Source: Faucicola sp048551375 (GTDB lineage: Bacteria; Pseudomonadota; Gammaproteobacteria; Pseudomonadales; Moraxellaceae). Taken from it: a stretch of 64,000 bases of DNA. Below, in pieces: positions 36,701-45,355 of the stretch (position 1 is its first letter; each line of letters begins with the position of its first letter). Location of the stretch: the NCBI RefSeq assembly GCF_048551375.1, contig NZ_JBLYZJ010000001.1, positions 310,001 to 374,000 on the forward strand, read 5' to 3'. The translations under genes and the position numbers were made by a program. Under the pieces are notes generated by a model. That model was not told where the DNA came from. It made no database searches and was given only the letters and a program-made list of their open reading frames with translations.

Positions 36701-38467
36701 TTATTGTTAAATTGGCAAAAACAGCACATCCAATTGGCATCTCATTGTTGGCAAATGGTCGGTCAACAAGGCAATTTATGCCTACAAGATAACCTTGTCG
36801 CTTCCGCTAGCCAAGGGCAAGTGAATTTGGTGGTAAAAAATCTGGATAGCCGTATTTTTGGCGTGGTCATGCCCAACGATATCGTATGGTCAGGTTCGCT
36901 TAATGGCAATGCCCTAATCAACTGGAAAAAGAACCAACGCCCCACCGTCAACGCCAGTTTTTATAGTGATAATGGGATTATTGGCACAACGGCTCAAGAC
37001 CCACAAGAAGACCCAACCACCGTGGCGTATCAGCGTATCAGTATCATCGCTCGCTCGATGCCAGATGGACTAAAACTGCGTGCCGATGTCAAAACCCCCA
37101 ATGGAGCAGGCAATGGCTACCTTGATGCCACCATCAATCCGTATGGTCAAAACAAACCCATCGGTGGCACGGTGGTGTTCCAAGATATTAACCTTGCCGT
37201 GCTAAAGCCGTTTTTCCCCTCATTTGAGCGTCTGACAGGCACAGGTTTGGTGGCAGGTAAAATTGATGGTACGCTTGACCAACCCAAGTTTGTTGGGGAT
37301 ATCGAATTATTGGATGCCTCACTGGGGATTACAGGCGTACCCATGCGGTTTGACAAAATTAACGTGTTAAGCCATGTCGAAGGCAACCAAGCCCAAGTGA
37401 CAGGCGACTTTGTCAGTGCAGGTGATGGTAAGGGCATTATCACAGGCACAGTGAACTGGGCAGGCGAGTTGCAAGCCAAACTGAAACTACAAGGCGAGCG
37501 ACTGCTTGTTAGCCAACCGCCCACCGTCACCGCAGAAATCAATCCGATTTTTGATGTGATTGTGCGTCCGACCCAGCGTTATGTCAATATCGTGGGCGTG
37601 ATTGACGTGCCAAGAGCCACCATTCGTCCGCCTGAAGCCACCACCAATGTCATCACCAAATCCAGTGATGTCAATGTCATCGACCGCCGTCTATTGGGAC
37701 AGATTAATGAAGTCTTGCGAGTGGCACAGCCTTGGTCGATTAATGCAGATATTGGTGTGGATTTGGGCGATAATATTAGTTTTCAAGGCTTTGGGGCAAG
37801 GTTGCCATTGGCAGGGGCATTACATTTGACCCAACAAGGGCAGGGCAGTATGCAGGCTCAAGGGGTGGTACAAGTTGCCAAACGCTCTAAAGTCGAAATC
37901 TTTGGTCAAAGCCTAAACCTTGACTTTGCCCAAGTGCGGTTTAATGGCAATGTTGCCCAACCCACACTCAATATTCAAGCTGTCAAAGAAGTACAAGGCG
38001 TGCAAGTGGGTCTAAAAGTCAAAGGCAAAACCAGTAAACCTGACATATTGGTGTTTAACAATGGGGGGCTGTCCGAACAACAAGCCATGAATGCGTTGGT
38101 CACAGGTAGCCTAAATAACACCACAGGACAAAACACCAACGAGCAAGAATTTAGCAATCGAGTCAATAACACTCTAGCAGCGGCAGGGTTAAGTTATGGT
38201 TTGAGTGGTACTCGCCGATTGACCAACCAAATTGGGCGAGCGTTTGGTCTACAAAGCCTCACCCTCGATGCCAATGGGACAGGGAATGACACACTGGTCA
38301 GCATCACAGGCTACATTACCCCAGATTTGTTTATTCGCTATGGGGTGGGGGTATTCACCGCACAGCCAGAGTTAAGTATGCGGTATCAACTCACACGCCG
38401 ACTGTATGTCGAAGCCAAATCAGCGGTGAATAACTCGGTGGATTTGATTTATAACTGGCGGTATTGA
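33764..38467 (+). CDS. tamB: TamB, AsmA-like translocation and assembly module protein
   Basis: Very large envelope protein of 1567 residues with one N-terminal membrane anchor (about residues 45-67, IGLVIVLLLILAVIAIYYAL) and a long repetitive beta-strand body. That body is the hydrophobic groove thought to move phospholipids between membranes and to assist outer-membrane protein assembly. The C-terminal DUF490/TamB domain, which docks with TamA, is recognisable from IEIFGQSLNLDFAQVRFNG-type sequence and ends VEAKSAVNNSVDLIYNWRY. No clear ribosome-binding site precedes the ATG, consistent with expression from the tamA transcript. It is somewhat longer than E. coli TamB (1259). Confidence 0.92.
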   Translation: MTHQTDPNKDDPKNHDNTEIVDGLDPAERDARWLRRWYPLGFVTKIGLVIVLLLILAVIAIYYALGTPWGTQLLIKTVTDQTGISLKYGKGNVRDGLWVYDLKIPATPPKNYTEVTVDQAYVKVGWKAILSKQVHLREATIHNMVITYKKPPSNRPFDYKKIALPVNLTVDKATANLVRYQQVTREPIDFKQADIKDFSWQDSEIQVGYAKLGYNELFTIDNLKGKIDLQHDYPLTAQGDLAIHALNKVHFDTLNTKVTGSLKQLNAELKSRYNHADISGHLTTRPLEKGVPFDAKVQWQDVLLPYASEQNIHLKQGELIASGPIDDIQLQVDTDLTAKDIPDGHYQGRASTNGKKLDIQELVATLPEGQLVSQGTIDWQNHTRIALTNTSQNFHIRKLLSSDIAPYAPAVLNGKLAVVYDVATDKLPMQLRANLRQNDGEVVNADISKAKANTAPYQITANWQHLIRKNLPNVGDLNSPNGNAKVNYYPSNGKQPPRLQVDGRANILQLNIAPQGDYQVKLNKLGQIINLEQVNYQGKAGDLAGTGKIELAYANRPLVWQLNANTHGLNAHQILDNIPFDHLKGTLNANGTMHHVRQAKGVRLTKHQIQIRQVDMTGTLLGENNSNKNLAIKGTGNVTLDVVANQLSYMTAKFNGNLNAPNVPAGAFKVDIAGTPKNLQINQFSHQGATGNIDAKGKLDLTRGVAWQINANMNNFDASYFVPSLPSRISGRINTDGHWRDDEQYIHINDMNLQGVLKNQPLSATGQLTARLHLPKDLQTVRQSLFNSPKNQQYNQVKRFIEQLQANNLVMAWGNNRLTANGNQNQLITSVDISTLNQLNAKLKGTLKGGLVLSQPNQSQALPDIYVDLVARNIALPNFVVLDATLKGKLVNMAKSPSQLQLNATGLNIANQPLRALQLYFDGTQASHTMTVKTDSSRGQLQATLKGRIDLNKSEWQGVVGNGQIGTKYAKLQQLQPAQLLLNWQKQHIQLASHCWQMVGQQGNLCLQDNLVASASQGQVNLVVKNLDSRIFGVVMPNDIVWSGSLNGNALINWKKNQRPTVNASFYSDNGIIGTTAQDPQEDPTTVAYQRISIIARSMPDGLKLRADVKTPNGAGNGYLDATINPYGQNKPIGGTVVFQDINLAVLKPFFPSFERLTGTGLVAGKIDGTLDQPKFVGDIELLDASLGITGVPMRFDKINVLSHVEGNQAQVTGDFVSAGDGKGIITGTVNWAGELQAKLKLQGERLLVSQPPTVTAEINPIFDVIVRPTQRYVNIVGVIDVPRATIRPPEATTNVITKSSDVNVIDRRLLGQINEVLRVAQPWSINADIGVDLGDNISFQGFGARLPLAGALHLTQQGQGSMQAQGVVQVAKRSKVEIFGQSLNLDFAQVRFNGNVAQPTLNIQAVKEVQGVQVGLKVKGKTSKPDILVFNNGGLSEQQAMNALVTGSLNNTTGQNTNEQEFSNRVNNTLAAAGLSYGLSGTRRLTNQIGRAFGLQSLTLDANGTGNDTLVSITGYITPDLFIRYGVGVFTAQPELSMRYQLTRRLYVEAKSAVNNSVDLIYNWRY

Positions 38468-38527
38468 TTTATCCTAAAATCCTTTCAAAAATTTTTGATA
38501 AAGTTGATTGAATTAACTTGTTGACGT

Positions 38528-39328
38528 TTATTTAATCAACAAGTTAGGATTGACTAACACACCTTGATGGCGGATTTGTAACTGCATGGCAGGTTGTTTG
38601 AGGGTAGGAACGATACCAATACTACCAATTTGTTGCCCACTTTGAACCACTTGGCTTTCTCGTACGTTGATATTTCCCAAATGTGTATAGGCAGATACAT
38701 AGCCATCGGTGTGTTGAATCATCACCATTTTGCCATATTCGGGCAAATCACTTCCTGCATACAGCACGCTTCCTGCTTGGCTTGCCATCACAGGGCTATT
38801 TTCTGGGGCGGTATACCATGTACCAACAATGCCAGTGGTTTGATTAAAGGTGCTTAATACACTACCATTCACAGGTACTCGCCAGTTTTGTGAGGTAGGT
38901 AAGGGTATATTTGGTACGCTGGGGTTGACTGTGCTAGCGTGGTTGACAGGTTGAGTATTAATGGGAAATGTATTGATTGTTGGGCTAGGTGTTGGTGTTT
39001 GGGTAGGTCTATTGGCATTAGATACCAGTACCAAGCGTTGACCTTTATAAATGGTATAGTTGCTATCGAGTCCATTCATCGCTCCAATACGGCGATAGTC
39101 TAAGCTATAGCGAGAGGCAATTTTACTTAACGTATCCCCATTTTGCACCACATAATAGCTGGGTACACCTTTGACAACCACAGGTCGATGATTGCTAGGG
39201 GTGGTCGAGCAAGCGGTCAATACAACCGTAGCCAGTGCCATGCTTGCTAAAAGCCGTAAGGTAGGGGTGTTGGTCAGTCTAGTTTCAGCATATTGGGAGC
39301 GTTTAGCAAGTGTCGTCAAGGTTGTCAT
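38528..39328 (-). CDS. NlpD-like LysM/degenerate LytM lipoprotein
   Basis: Predicted lipoprotein of 266 residues: a long n-region, then LLASMALATVVLTAC as lipobox. One LysM domain (YYVVQNGDTLSKIASRYSL, about 58-102), a Thr/Pro-rich linker, and a C-terminal M23/LytM domain (about 165-265). The zinc ligands of active LytM enzymes are absent: the HxxxD position reads TGIVGTWYT and the HxH position reads MQLQIRHQG. It therefore looks like a non-catalytic amidase activator of the NlpD/EnvC kind that recruits or opens cell-division amidases. Inverted repeat AACTTGTTGA / TCAACAAGTT (38514-38544) spans its 3' end. An rpoS neighbour, usual for nlpD, is absent. Confidence 0.82.
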   Translation of the reverse strand: MTTLTTLAKRSQYAETRLTNTPTLRLLASMALATVVLTACSTTPSNHRPVVVKGVPSYYVVQNGDTLSKIASRYSLDYRRIGAMNGLDSNYTIYKGQRLVLVSNANRPTQTPTPSPTINTFPINTQPVNHASTVNPSVPNIPLPTSQNWRVPVNGSVLSTFNQTTGIVGTWYTAPENSPVMASQAGSVLYAGSDLPEYGKMVMIQHTDGYVSAYTHLGNINVRESQVVQSGQQIGSIGIVPTLKQPAMQLQIRHQGVLVNPNLLIK

Positions 39329-39512
39329 AAAATTGCCTTAATATCGTGAGCATGATGAAAGTGATAATCATGCCAAGTCGTATTTTAGTATAAAAATGTT
39401 TGGTAAAAAAATTTACCATGACCTATACTAACTAAAAATAACCCAATAACAAGATGAAACTTTACCATACTCACACTTTTTGACAAAAAACAACATTTTG
39501 CAACAATCATAT

Positions 39513-39606
39513 TATAATGAATTCAGTTAGGTATAAGGCTCTGAAATTTTGGGCGTAAGCAATACGCCTCTACTAAACTGGCTTATTTCTCGTTTAAATA
39601 ACGATA
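39513..39606. repeat. 94-bp MITE, copy downstream of sat
   Basis: Left end TATAATGAATTCAGTTAGG, core GGGCGTAAGCAATACGCC at 39551-39568, right end CTTATTTCTCGTTTAAATAA then CGATA. It has the same length and same core offset as the copies at 24054 and 51033. It ends nine bases from the sat stop codon, in the gap between sat and the NlpD-like gene (both on the minus strand). Confidence 0.85.
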
Positions 39607-39615
39607 AAATGATTG

Positions 39616-40869
39616 CTATTTAGCCGAATGACCCTTTAATTCTACTTTATGTTTTTCATGTTCTTCAAGCCCTTGATAATACTCACGCAATACCGCTAAT
39701 ACCTCTGGACGGCTAAAGTTATTTGGTACTTCTTCGGCCTCGGATAAGGCTTTGCGTAGCTTAGTACCAGATACTTTGACATGAAAACGTTCATCATGCG
39801 GACAGGTTTTGGTCGAAGCCATGCTATCACAGGCATCACACCAAAATGTCCAGTCGATTTTGAGTGGCTTGGTGATTAAATCATCATCGCTTAACGTGTC
39901 AAAAATATGCTGGGCATCAAACGCCCCATAATAATCGCCAACGCCTGCATGGTCACGCCCCACAATCAGATGACTACAACCGTAGTTTTGGCGGAATAAG
40001 GCGTGAAGCAATGCCTCTCTAGGGCCAGCATATCGCATATCAAGCGGATAACCTGCTTGAATCACGGTGTCTTTGCGGAAGTAATTATCAATCAGCGTAC
40101 CAATTGCCTGTTGGCGGACATCAGCAGGGATGTCCCCCGGTTTTAACGCACCCAGTAACGAGTGAATCAGCACACCGTCACAGATTTCAATGGCGATTTT
40201 TGCCAAATATTCATGTGAGCGGTGCATTGGGTTGCGAGTTTGGAACGCTGCCACGGTTTTCCAACCTTTTTGCTCAAAAATCTCACGAGTTTGGGCGGGC
40301 GTCAGGTAGATTTCGCCATATTTAGACGGAAATTCGCCTTCGCTTAATACCACCACATCCCCTGACAAATTCACCTCGCCTTGAGCCATGACCATTGCTA
40401 CCCCCGGATGGGCGTTTTCAGTAGTGCCAAAGACTTTTTCGCATTCAAAGGCTTTATCAATGGTGTATTTGTCACTTAACGTCAAAATCCCCATCACCTC
40501 GCCATTGTAGGCAAGGGCAATTTCGTCACCGATTTGTAGCGTTTCTGAGGTGGCTGTGTCGGTAGATAGGGTAATCGGAATAGGGAAAAATACGCCTTTG
40601 CCGTGAGCATTTTTTTGGCTAGTGAGGTGCATATTGTCACAAACACTGTGCCAGTCGGCTTGGCTCATAAAGCCGTCCAGTGGGGTAAAGCCACCGATAC
40701 CGAGCATGATTAAATCGCCTGCCTCACGAGAGCTGATTTGGATTTTTGGTAGGGTTTTGGCTTTTTCTAAAGCGTTTTTTAATTCTTCACCTTTAAGTAG
40801 TTTGTCTTTTAACACAGGGCTACCGTGTGGTGGGACGAGTTGGGAAGTGGGTTTTGATAAAGGGGTCAT
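39616..40869 (-). CDS. sat: Sulfate adenylyltransferase (ATP sulfurylase, Sat type)
   Basis: Forms adenylylsulfate from sulfate and ATP at the start of sulfate assimilation; 417 residues. It has an N-terminal PUA-like domain (SREAGDLIMLGIGGFTPLDGF) and a catalytic domain with AFQTRNPMHRSHEYL (QxRNP and HxxH), GRDHAGVGDYYGAFDA and a cysteine cluster in FWCDACDSMAS plus TCPHD. It is the homodimeric type, not the CysDN GTPase-coupled type. AGGTGA precedes the ATG at 40869; a GTG at 40878 is rejected. No APS kinase or reductase gene is beside it. Confidence 0.92.
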   Translation of the reverse strand: MTPLSKPTSQLVPPHGSPVLKDKLLKGEELKNALEKAKTLPKIQISSREAGDLIMLGIGGFTPLDGFMSQADWHSVCDNMHLTSQKNAHGKGVFFPIPITLSTDTATSETLQIGDEIALAYNGEVMGILTLSDKYTIDKAFECEKVFGTTENAHPGVAMVMAQGEVNLSGDVVVLSEGEFPSKYGEIYLTPAQTREIFEQKGWKTVAAFQTRNPMHRSHEYLAKIAIEICDGVLIHSLLGALKPGDIPADVRQQAIGTLIDNYFRKDTVIQAGYPLDMRYAGPREALLHALFRQNYGCSHLIVGRDHAGVGDYYGAFDAQHIFDTLSDDDLITKPLKIDWTFWCDACDSMASTKTCPHDERFHVKVSGTKLRKALSEAEEVPNNFSRPEVLAVLREYYQGLEEHEKHKVELKGHSAK

Positions 40870-41021
40870 GGGTATCACCTAGATAAGGGTTGAAATAAGC
40901 TATGCTATTTTGGCTATGCTAGGTGATTTGGGTTATGAATAGAAAATGATTATTTGTGTTATCATTATGAGAAATTGGAATTTATCAGATAAATTCCAAT
41001 GCTCAAACGAATGATATAAGT

Positions 41022-41208
41022 TTATTTGATAATTTTGCCTTGTCTATTAATTAGATGTTTTTTGCCATTGATTTCTATGTCAGCAGTATCTTCAAAGAGT
41101 TGAATTGTATCGTTGGAATATACAATTCATCAACCTTAGCACGATAAAGGATTTTGCCTTTGATATCTGATAGCCCCCATTTTTCTCCTTGCTTAAAAGA
41201 GAAAACAT
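41022..41208 (-). pseudogene. Frameshifted remnant of a WG-repeat protein gene
   Basis: Reading the minus strand from the purD stop, one frame gives VFSFKQGEKWGLSDIKGKI followed by LYRARVDEL-like sequence and YIP, with the WG-repeat pattern (WGLxDxKGK). The frame then closes at a stop. Shifting by one base near 41095-41110 restores a second repeat, TIQLFEDTADIEINGKKHL then INRQGKIIK and a stop at 41022. So the 3' end of a WG-repeat gene survives with a one-base deletion and no 5' part. WG-repeat proteins are often accessory and variable. Confidence 0.6.
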
Positions 41209-42504
41209 TTACCTTACAATCGCTCGCCAACCGATATCACGGCGATATTGCAATCCATCAAAGCTAATCGTGCCACACGCTGACAAGGCTTTAACTTGAG
41301 CATCTTGCACATCATCGCCTAGAGCAGTTACACATAGCACACGACCGCCATTGGTTAGGATTTCGCCATTTTCGCCAGTTTTTGTGCCTGCATGGAATAC
41401 TTTAACATCGGCATTTGTTGCGTTAAACTGCGAATCAAATGTCGGTAAACCACGAATCACATCGCCACTGCTTGAGCTTTCTGGATAGCCTTTACTTGCC
41501 AACACAATACCAAGGGCAGGACGGCTGTCCCATTCAGTTTGGCTTGGTAAATTTCCTGCAAGACCTGCTTCAATCAATTCCACCATAGAGCTTTTTAGAC
41601 GCATCATAATTGGTTGGGTTTCTGGGTCGCCAAAACGACAGTTAAACTCAATCACATACGGGTCATTTTTTTCATCAATCATCAACCCTGCGTACAAGAA
41701 ACCCGTATAAGGATTGCCACTGGCTTTCATCGCTTCCACGACAGGGCGAATCACTCGTTCAATGACTTTATCATGCACGTCTTGGGTCACGACTGGGGCA
41801 GGAGAGTAAGCCCCCATACCGCCTGTGTTTAGCCCAGTATCGCCCTCGCCAATGCGTTTGTGGTCTTGGCTGGTCGCCATCGGCAAAATATTGTCGCCAT
41901 CAATCATACAGATAAAGCTGGCTTCTTCACCTTGTAAAAACTGCTCAACCACCACACGACTACCTGCATCGCCGAATTTATTGCCAGATAACATATCGTT
42001 AATCGCATCAATGGCTTCATCATCGGTCATTGCCACAATCACGCCTTTGCCTGCTGCCAAGCCGTCCGCTTTGATGACAATCGGTGAACCTTCAGCTTTG
42101 ACATAGGCAATCGCCTCATCAGCATTGGTAAAGGTTTGGTATTTGGCGGTTGGGATGTTGTGTTGAATCATAAAGTCTTTGGCAAAGGCTTTTGAGCCTT
42201 CAAGCTGGGCACAATAAGCGGTCGGCCCCCATGCTTTGATATTGGCTTTACTCAAATCATCGACTAGACCTGCGACCAATGGGGCTTCAGGGCCTACAAG
42301 GACAAAGGCAATGTCATTGGTTTGGCAAAACTCAATTACCGCTTGGTGGTCTTTGACATTGATATCAACATTTTGCAATTTATGCTCAAGGGCTGTACCT
42401 GCATTGCCTGTGGCGACATATACGGTGTTGACTTTGCTATCTTTGGCACATTGCCATGCTAAGGCGTGTTCACGTCCGCCAGTGCCGATGACTAGAATGT
42501 TCAT
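41209..42504 (-). CDS. purD: Phosphoribosylamine-glycine ligase (GARS)
   Basis: Second step of purine synthesis: ATP-dependent ligation of glycine to phosphoribosylamine; 431 residues. The N-terminal domain opens MNILVIGTGGREHALAW; the ATP-grasp core includes IVIKADGLAAGKGVIVA, EEASFICMIDG, GLNTGGMGAYSPAP and EFNCRFGDPETQ. The ATG at 42504 is set by AGAGGA upstream. It stands apart from purH, and from purF 23 kb away in this window. The 3' side carries the WG-repeat remnant. It is divergent from rnhB. Confidence 0.95.
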   Translation of the reverse strand: MNILVIGTGGREHALAWQCAKDSKVNTVYVATGNAGTALEHKLQNVDINVKDHQAVIEFCQTNDIAFVLVGPEAPLVAGLVDDLSKANIKAWGPTAYCAQLEGSKAFAKDFMIQHNIPTAKYQTFTNADEAIAYVKAEGSPIVIKADGLAAGKGVIVAMTDDEAIDAINDMLSGNKFGDAGSRVVVEQFLQGEEASFICMIDGDNILPMATSQDHKRIGEGDTGLNTGGMGAYSPAPVVTQDVHDKVIERVIRPVVEAMKASGNPYTGFLYAGLMIDEKNDPYVIEFNCRFGDPETQPIMMRLKSSMVELIEAGLAGNLPSQTEWDSRPALGIVLASKGYPESSSSGDVIRGLPTFDSQFNATNADVKVFHAGTKTGENGEILTNGGRVLCVTALGDDVQDAQVKALSACGTISFDGLQYRRDIGWRAIVR

Positions 42505-42561
42505 GGGGTTTCCTCTTAGTATCAATTGGGTGAAAATGCTGTTATTGTAGCAAAATTTGGC

Positions 42562-42567
42562 TATAAT
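42562..42567 (+). promoter_or_regulatory. Probable rnhB promoter -10
   Basis: Perfect TATAAT with start of transcription near 42574, 44 bases before the rnhB ATG. The -35 region (CTGTTA, 42539-42544) is weak. Confidence 0.4.
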
Positions 42568-42617
42568 GCGGTTGATTATTTTGTGGTGAAATCTTGGAAA
42601 AATTGGGGTGATACATA

Positions 42618-43343
42618 ATGTCGCATTTTATTATCGGTGTCGATGAAGTCGGACGAGGTTGCTTGATTGGTGACGTGGTGGTGTGTGCTTTGGTTTTACC
42701 CAATGATATTTTAACCGTTGAACAAAATAGCCTAAGCAATGATACGTCTGTAGAATTTATTGAACTTGCCAAAGCCGATAACGTTGGACTGATTCCCAAT
42801 CATGCCTTGTCCGCATTGACCGATTCTAAAAAGCTTACTGAAAAAAAGCGAGAAGCCTTATTTCCGCTCATTTTACAGACCGCTGTCGCTTCACAAATTG
42901 TCAAAGTATCGGCAATTATGATTGATAAGCTTAATATTTTGCAAGCGACCTTATGGGGCATGAGCCAAGCGGTGGTAGGCGTGATGGCAAAGGTGTTACA
43001 GACCGACCCAACTGCCACGTTTAGCGTGATGGTCGATGGTAATAAATTGCCGTATTTGGCGGATTTACCGCAGTTTGAGGCGATTACGGTTGAGCAAGCG
43101 ATTGTCAAAGGCGATGGTAAGCACGCTACCATCAGTGGGGCGAGTGTCCTTGCGAAAGTCACTCGTGACCGTGATATGGTGGCATTGGCACAGCTTTATC
43201 CAAATTATGGCTTGGATAAGCATAAGGGTTATCCGACTGCCAGTCATGTGCAAGCGATTGAAAGTCATGGGGTTTTGCCAATGCACCGTAAAAGTTTTGC
43301 TCCTGTTAAAAACTTGATAGAAATTCCGTTGGAAAATCAGTAA
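42618..43343 (+). CDS. rnhB: Ribonuclease HII
   Basis: Removes ribonucleotides from DNA and the RNA of RNA-DNA hybrids; 241 residues. Active-site motifs are GVDEVGRG (Asp and Glu), DSKKLTEKKRE, MVDGN and SGASVLAKVTRDR, then GLDKHKGYPT. Between the first strand pair and DSKKL there are about 30 extra residues (about 34-66, TVEQNSLSND... region) not usual for RNase HII. GVDEVGRG is followed by CLIG rather than the common PLAG. The last 38 bases overlap the 3' end of the convergent glycerophosphodiesterase gene. Confidence 0.9.
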   Translation: MSHFIIGVDEVGRGCLIGDVVVCALVLPNDILTVEQNSLSNDTSVEFIELAKADNVGLIPNHALSALTDSKKLTEKKREALFPLILQTAVASQIVKVSAIMIDKLNILQATLWGMSQAVVGVMAKVLQTDPTATFSVMVDGNKLPYLADLPQFEAITVEQAIVKGDGKHATISGASVLAKVTRDRDMVALAQLYPNYGLDKHKGYPTASHVQAIESHGVLPMHRKSFAPVKNLIEIPLENQ

Positions 43344-44157
43344 TCACACAATCCACGCCCATATTTATCAGTTTTTTTGCCACTTCAATATCATTCACCG
43401 TCCAAGCCGTCACTTTTAGCTCAAAGCGATGGGCGGTTTCGACCATTTTTGGCGTAATTAACGCATAATAAACCCCCACTTGTACACAGCCCAATTGACA
43501 GGCAAAATTAAACGTATCATTTATCAATTTTTTCCCTTGTGGATTTGGCAACGGCAAAAACTTAATTTGGCTAGCAAGTGGGGCATTGTGTTCAAGCAAT
43601 AGCCCAATGGGGAATTTAACAGCATTAAATTGCTGTTGATTTTGTAATTCAACTAAAATATCTGTGTCAAAACTGGTCAATGTGATGGGTAAATTTTGCC
43701 AATCTGTATTTGACAACTTTTTATTCAATAACAAGTCAAGTAGATTCTTTACCAAAGCTTGCGGATTGGTTTTGGCATGGGTTTTGATTTCCAATTCAAT
43801 ATGGCGATAGCCATGCAAATACGGCAATAAATCTTGTAATGATAAAATCGGTTGACCCCAAAATTTTTTGTCAAAAGTCGCTTGAAAACGTGCATTATCC
43901 GATTGCTTAAATCGACCTAATTCAGCCAAATCTTTATCCATCACCCAACTTTGTTCACCCACCAAACGTCTTAACGTTTCGTCATGTACCACTACAAATT
44001 CGCCATCAGCCGTCATTTGCACGTCAAATTCAACGCCATCCAAGCCTTGATTTTGTAATGTTTGCACATATTCAAAGCCCATCTGGCTATTTTCTAACCA
44101 TTCGGCTCTTGCCCCTCGATGTCCGAGTAAATAGGCGGTATTTTTCTTGCTTTCCAT
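43306..44157 (-). CDS. Glycerophosphodiester phosphodiesterase
   Basis: GDPD-family TIM-barrel hydrolase, 283 residues, cleaving glycerophosphodiesters to glycerol-3-phosphate and an alcohol. Catalytic motifs LLGHRGARAEWLENS, VEFDVQMTADGEFVVVHDE and IELEIKTH are intact. The C-terminal motif is VTAWTVNDIEVAKKLINMGV, then DCVITDFP. No signal peptide is seen, so it is likely cytoplasmic (UgpQ-like). It overlaps rnhB tail to tail by 38 bases. Substrate not determined. Confidence 0.88.
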   Translation of the reverse strand: MESKKNTAYLLGHRGARAEWLENSQMGFEYVQTLQNQGLDGVEFDVQMTADGEFVVVHDETLRRLVGEQSWVMDKDLAELGRFKQSDNARFQATFDKKFWGQPILSLQDLLPYLHGYRHIELEIKTHAKTNPQALVKNLLDLLLNKKLSNTDWQNLPITLTSFDTDILVELQNQQQFNAVKFPIGLLLEHNAPLASQIKFLPLPNPQGKKLINDTFNFACQLGCVQVGVYYALITPKMVETAHRFELKVTAWTVNDIEVAKKLINMGVDCVITDFPTEFLSSF

Positions 44158-44324
44158 GCTAAGTCCTTGACAGCAGTGATGATTTTAAATTGGAAAAATG
44201 TTAATCAGTAAAAAATGACTACAAAAATCTTATCAATACCTCGCCATTTGATAAAATTATGCTTTATAATGCCAAAATTATATGCTAAATTTTTGTAAAA
44301 AAACGAATCCTTTGGGAAAATGTT

Positions 44325-45323
44325 ATGCTGTCAAAATCATTTTTTATGTCAAAAACAACGTATTTATCAATTGCTGTCGCTTGTTCTATTTTTGGTGTGG
44401 TCGGTTGTAGTCGCTCAGAAAAGCCTGCCGAAGCAGAAAAAGTTGCCTCAAAACCTGCACAAACACAAATGCAAACCCAGCCAGATGTGGACTGTGTTGC
44501 GACACCTGTTAACACTGCCATTAGCAACTATGTTACCCAACAATTGACCCAAACGGCACTTACCCAAGCCCAGCAAGTTGCCCAACAAGCAGGGGTTCAG
44601 CCGAATACCACGTATCTACAAAATGCGATTGTGCAAGCCAGCGTTAGCCTACAAACCAGTAAAGCAGGCAACGGACAATGTCAATCGCAAGTGGCAATCA
44701 CGCTACCACAAGGCGATATCGACAATGCCAATCGTATTTATGAACGTCTTCACCAACCGAACTTTGCCAACCAATTGATGTCAAAAGGCTATCGTTTGGA
44801 AGGTAATACCTTGGTTGCGGACAATCAACAATTTAGCGTGAAGCAGTCGGATGCAGGCTTACAAGTTGAGGGTTTAAATACCAACGCCTTATTTGCTACA
44901 GCAGGGCAAATGTTTGCAGATTCTGCTTTAACCCAAGCGGGGCAAAATGGCACAAGTCAAACTCAGCGTAATACCGTGACCCTAACGCCAGCCTCACCTG
45001 CCAAACGCACTGAGCATCGTGAAGTCAACACGACAAAAGCTCATGTGACACCTAAACCAAAGCCAACGACTAATACCACAGCTACAACATCAACAGTCAC
45101 AACATCGACCAACACCACAACCACGCCATCACCATCGACTGAAAAGCCAAAAGAAGTCCCTGCGGAAACACCAAAAGACACAGCGAAAACTTCTACGCCT
45201 AGCGAGTCAAGTGGCAATAAAGCGGATACTAAGCCAAAAGCACATAGTGGTGAAGATAAATTTACCAACCCTGTTGATGATGGTTTAAAATTAACCATTG
45301 AAGAAAAAAATGAGCAGTATTAA
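44325..45323 (+). CDS. Putative lipoprotein of unknown function
   Basis: A 332-residue protein with a lipoprotein-type signal (YLSIAVACSIFGVVGC, Cys near residue 28). The mature N-terminal half is Gln/Ala-rich with a compact region around CVATPVNTAISNYVTQQLTQ and a second pair of cysteines. The C-terminal third is Thr/Pro/Lys-rich low complexity, followed by KFTNPVDDGLKLTIEEKNEQY. I recognise no domain. The ATG at 44325 follows GGGAAAA; a second ATG at 44346 is possible. prpF starts 32 bases downstream in the same direction. Confidence 0.6.
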   Translation: MLSKSFFMSKTTYLSIAVACSIFGVVGCSRSEKPAEAEKVASKPAQTQMQTQPDVDCVATPVNTAISNYVTQQLTQTALTQAQQVAQQAGVQPNTTYLQNAIVQASVSLQTSKAGNGQCQSQVAITLPQGDIDNANRIYERLHQPNFANQLMSKGYRLEGNTLVADNQQFSVKQSDAGLQVEGLNTNALFATAGQMFADSALTQAGQNGTSQTQRNTVTLTPASPAKRTEHREVNTTKAHVTPKPKPTTNTTATTSTVTTSTNTTTTPSPSTEKPKEVPAETPKDTAKTSTPSESSGNKADTKPKAHSGEDKFTNPVDDGLKLTIEEKNEQY

Positions 45324-45355
45324 TTATTAATTTAGACCCACATAAGGATATGATG

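Noticed and set aside
37931..37947. Single match to the Pasteurellaceae uptake core AAGTGCGGT
   Set aside because: It lies in tamB coding sequence and is not over-represented in the intergenic regions I read; the organism is not a Pasteurellaceae.
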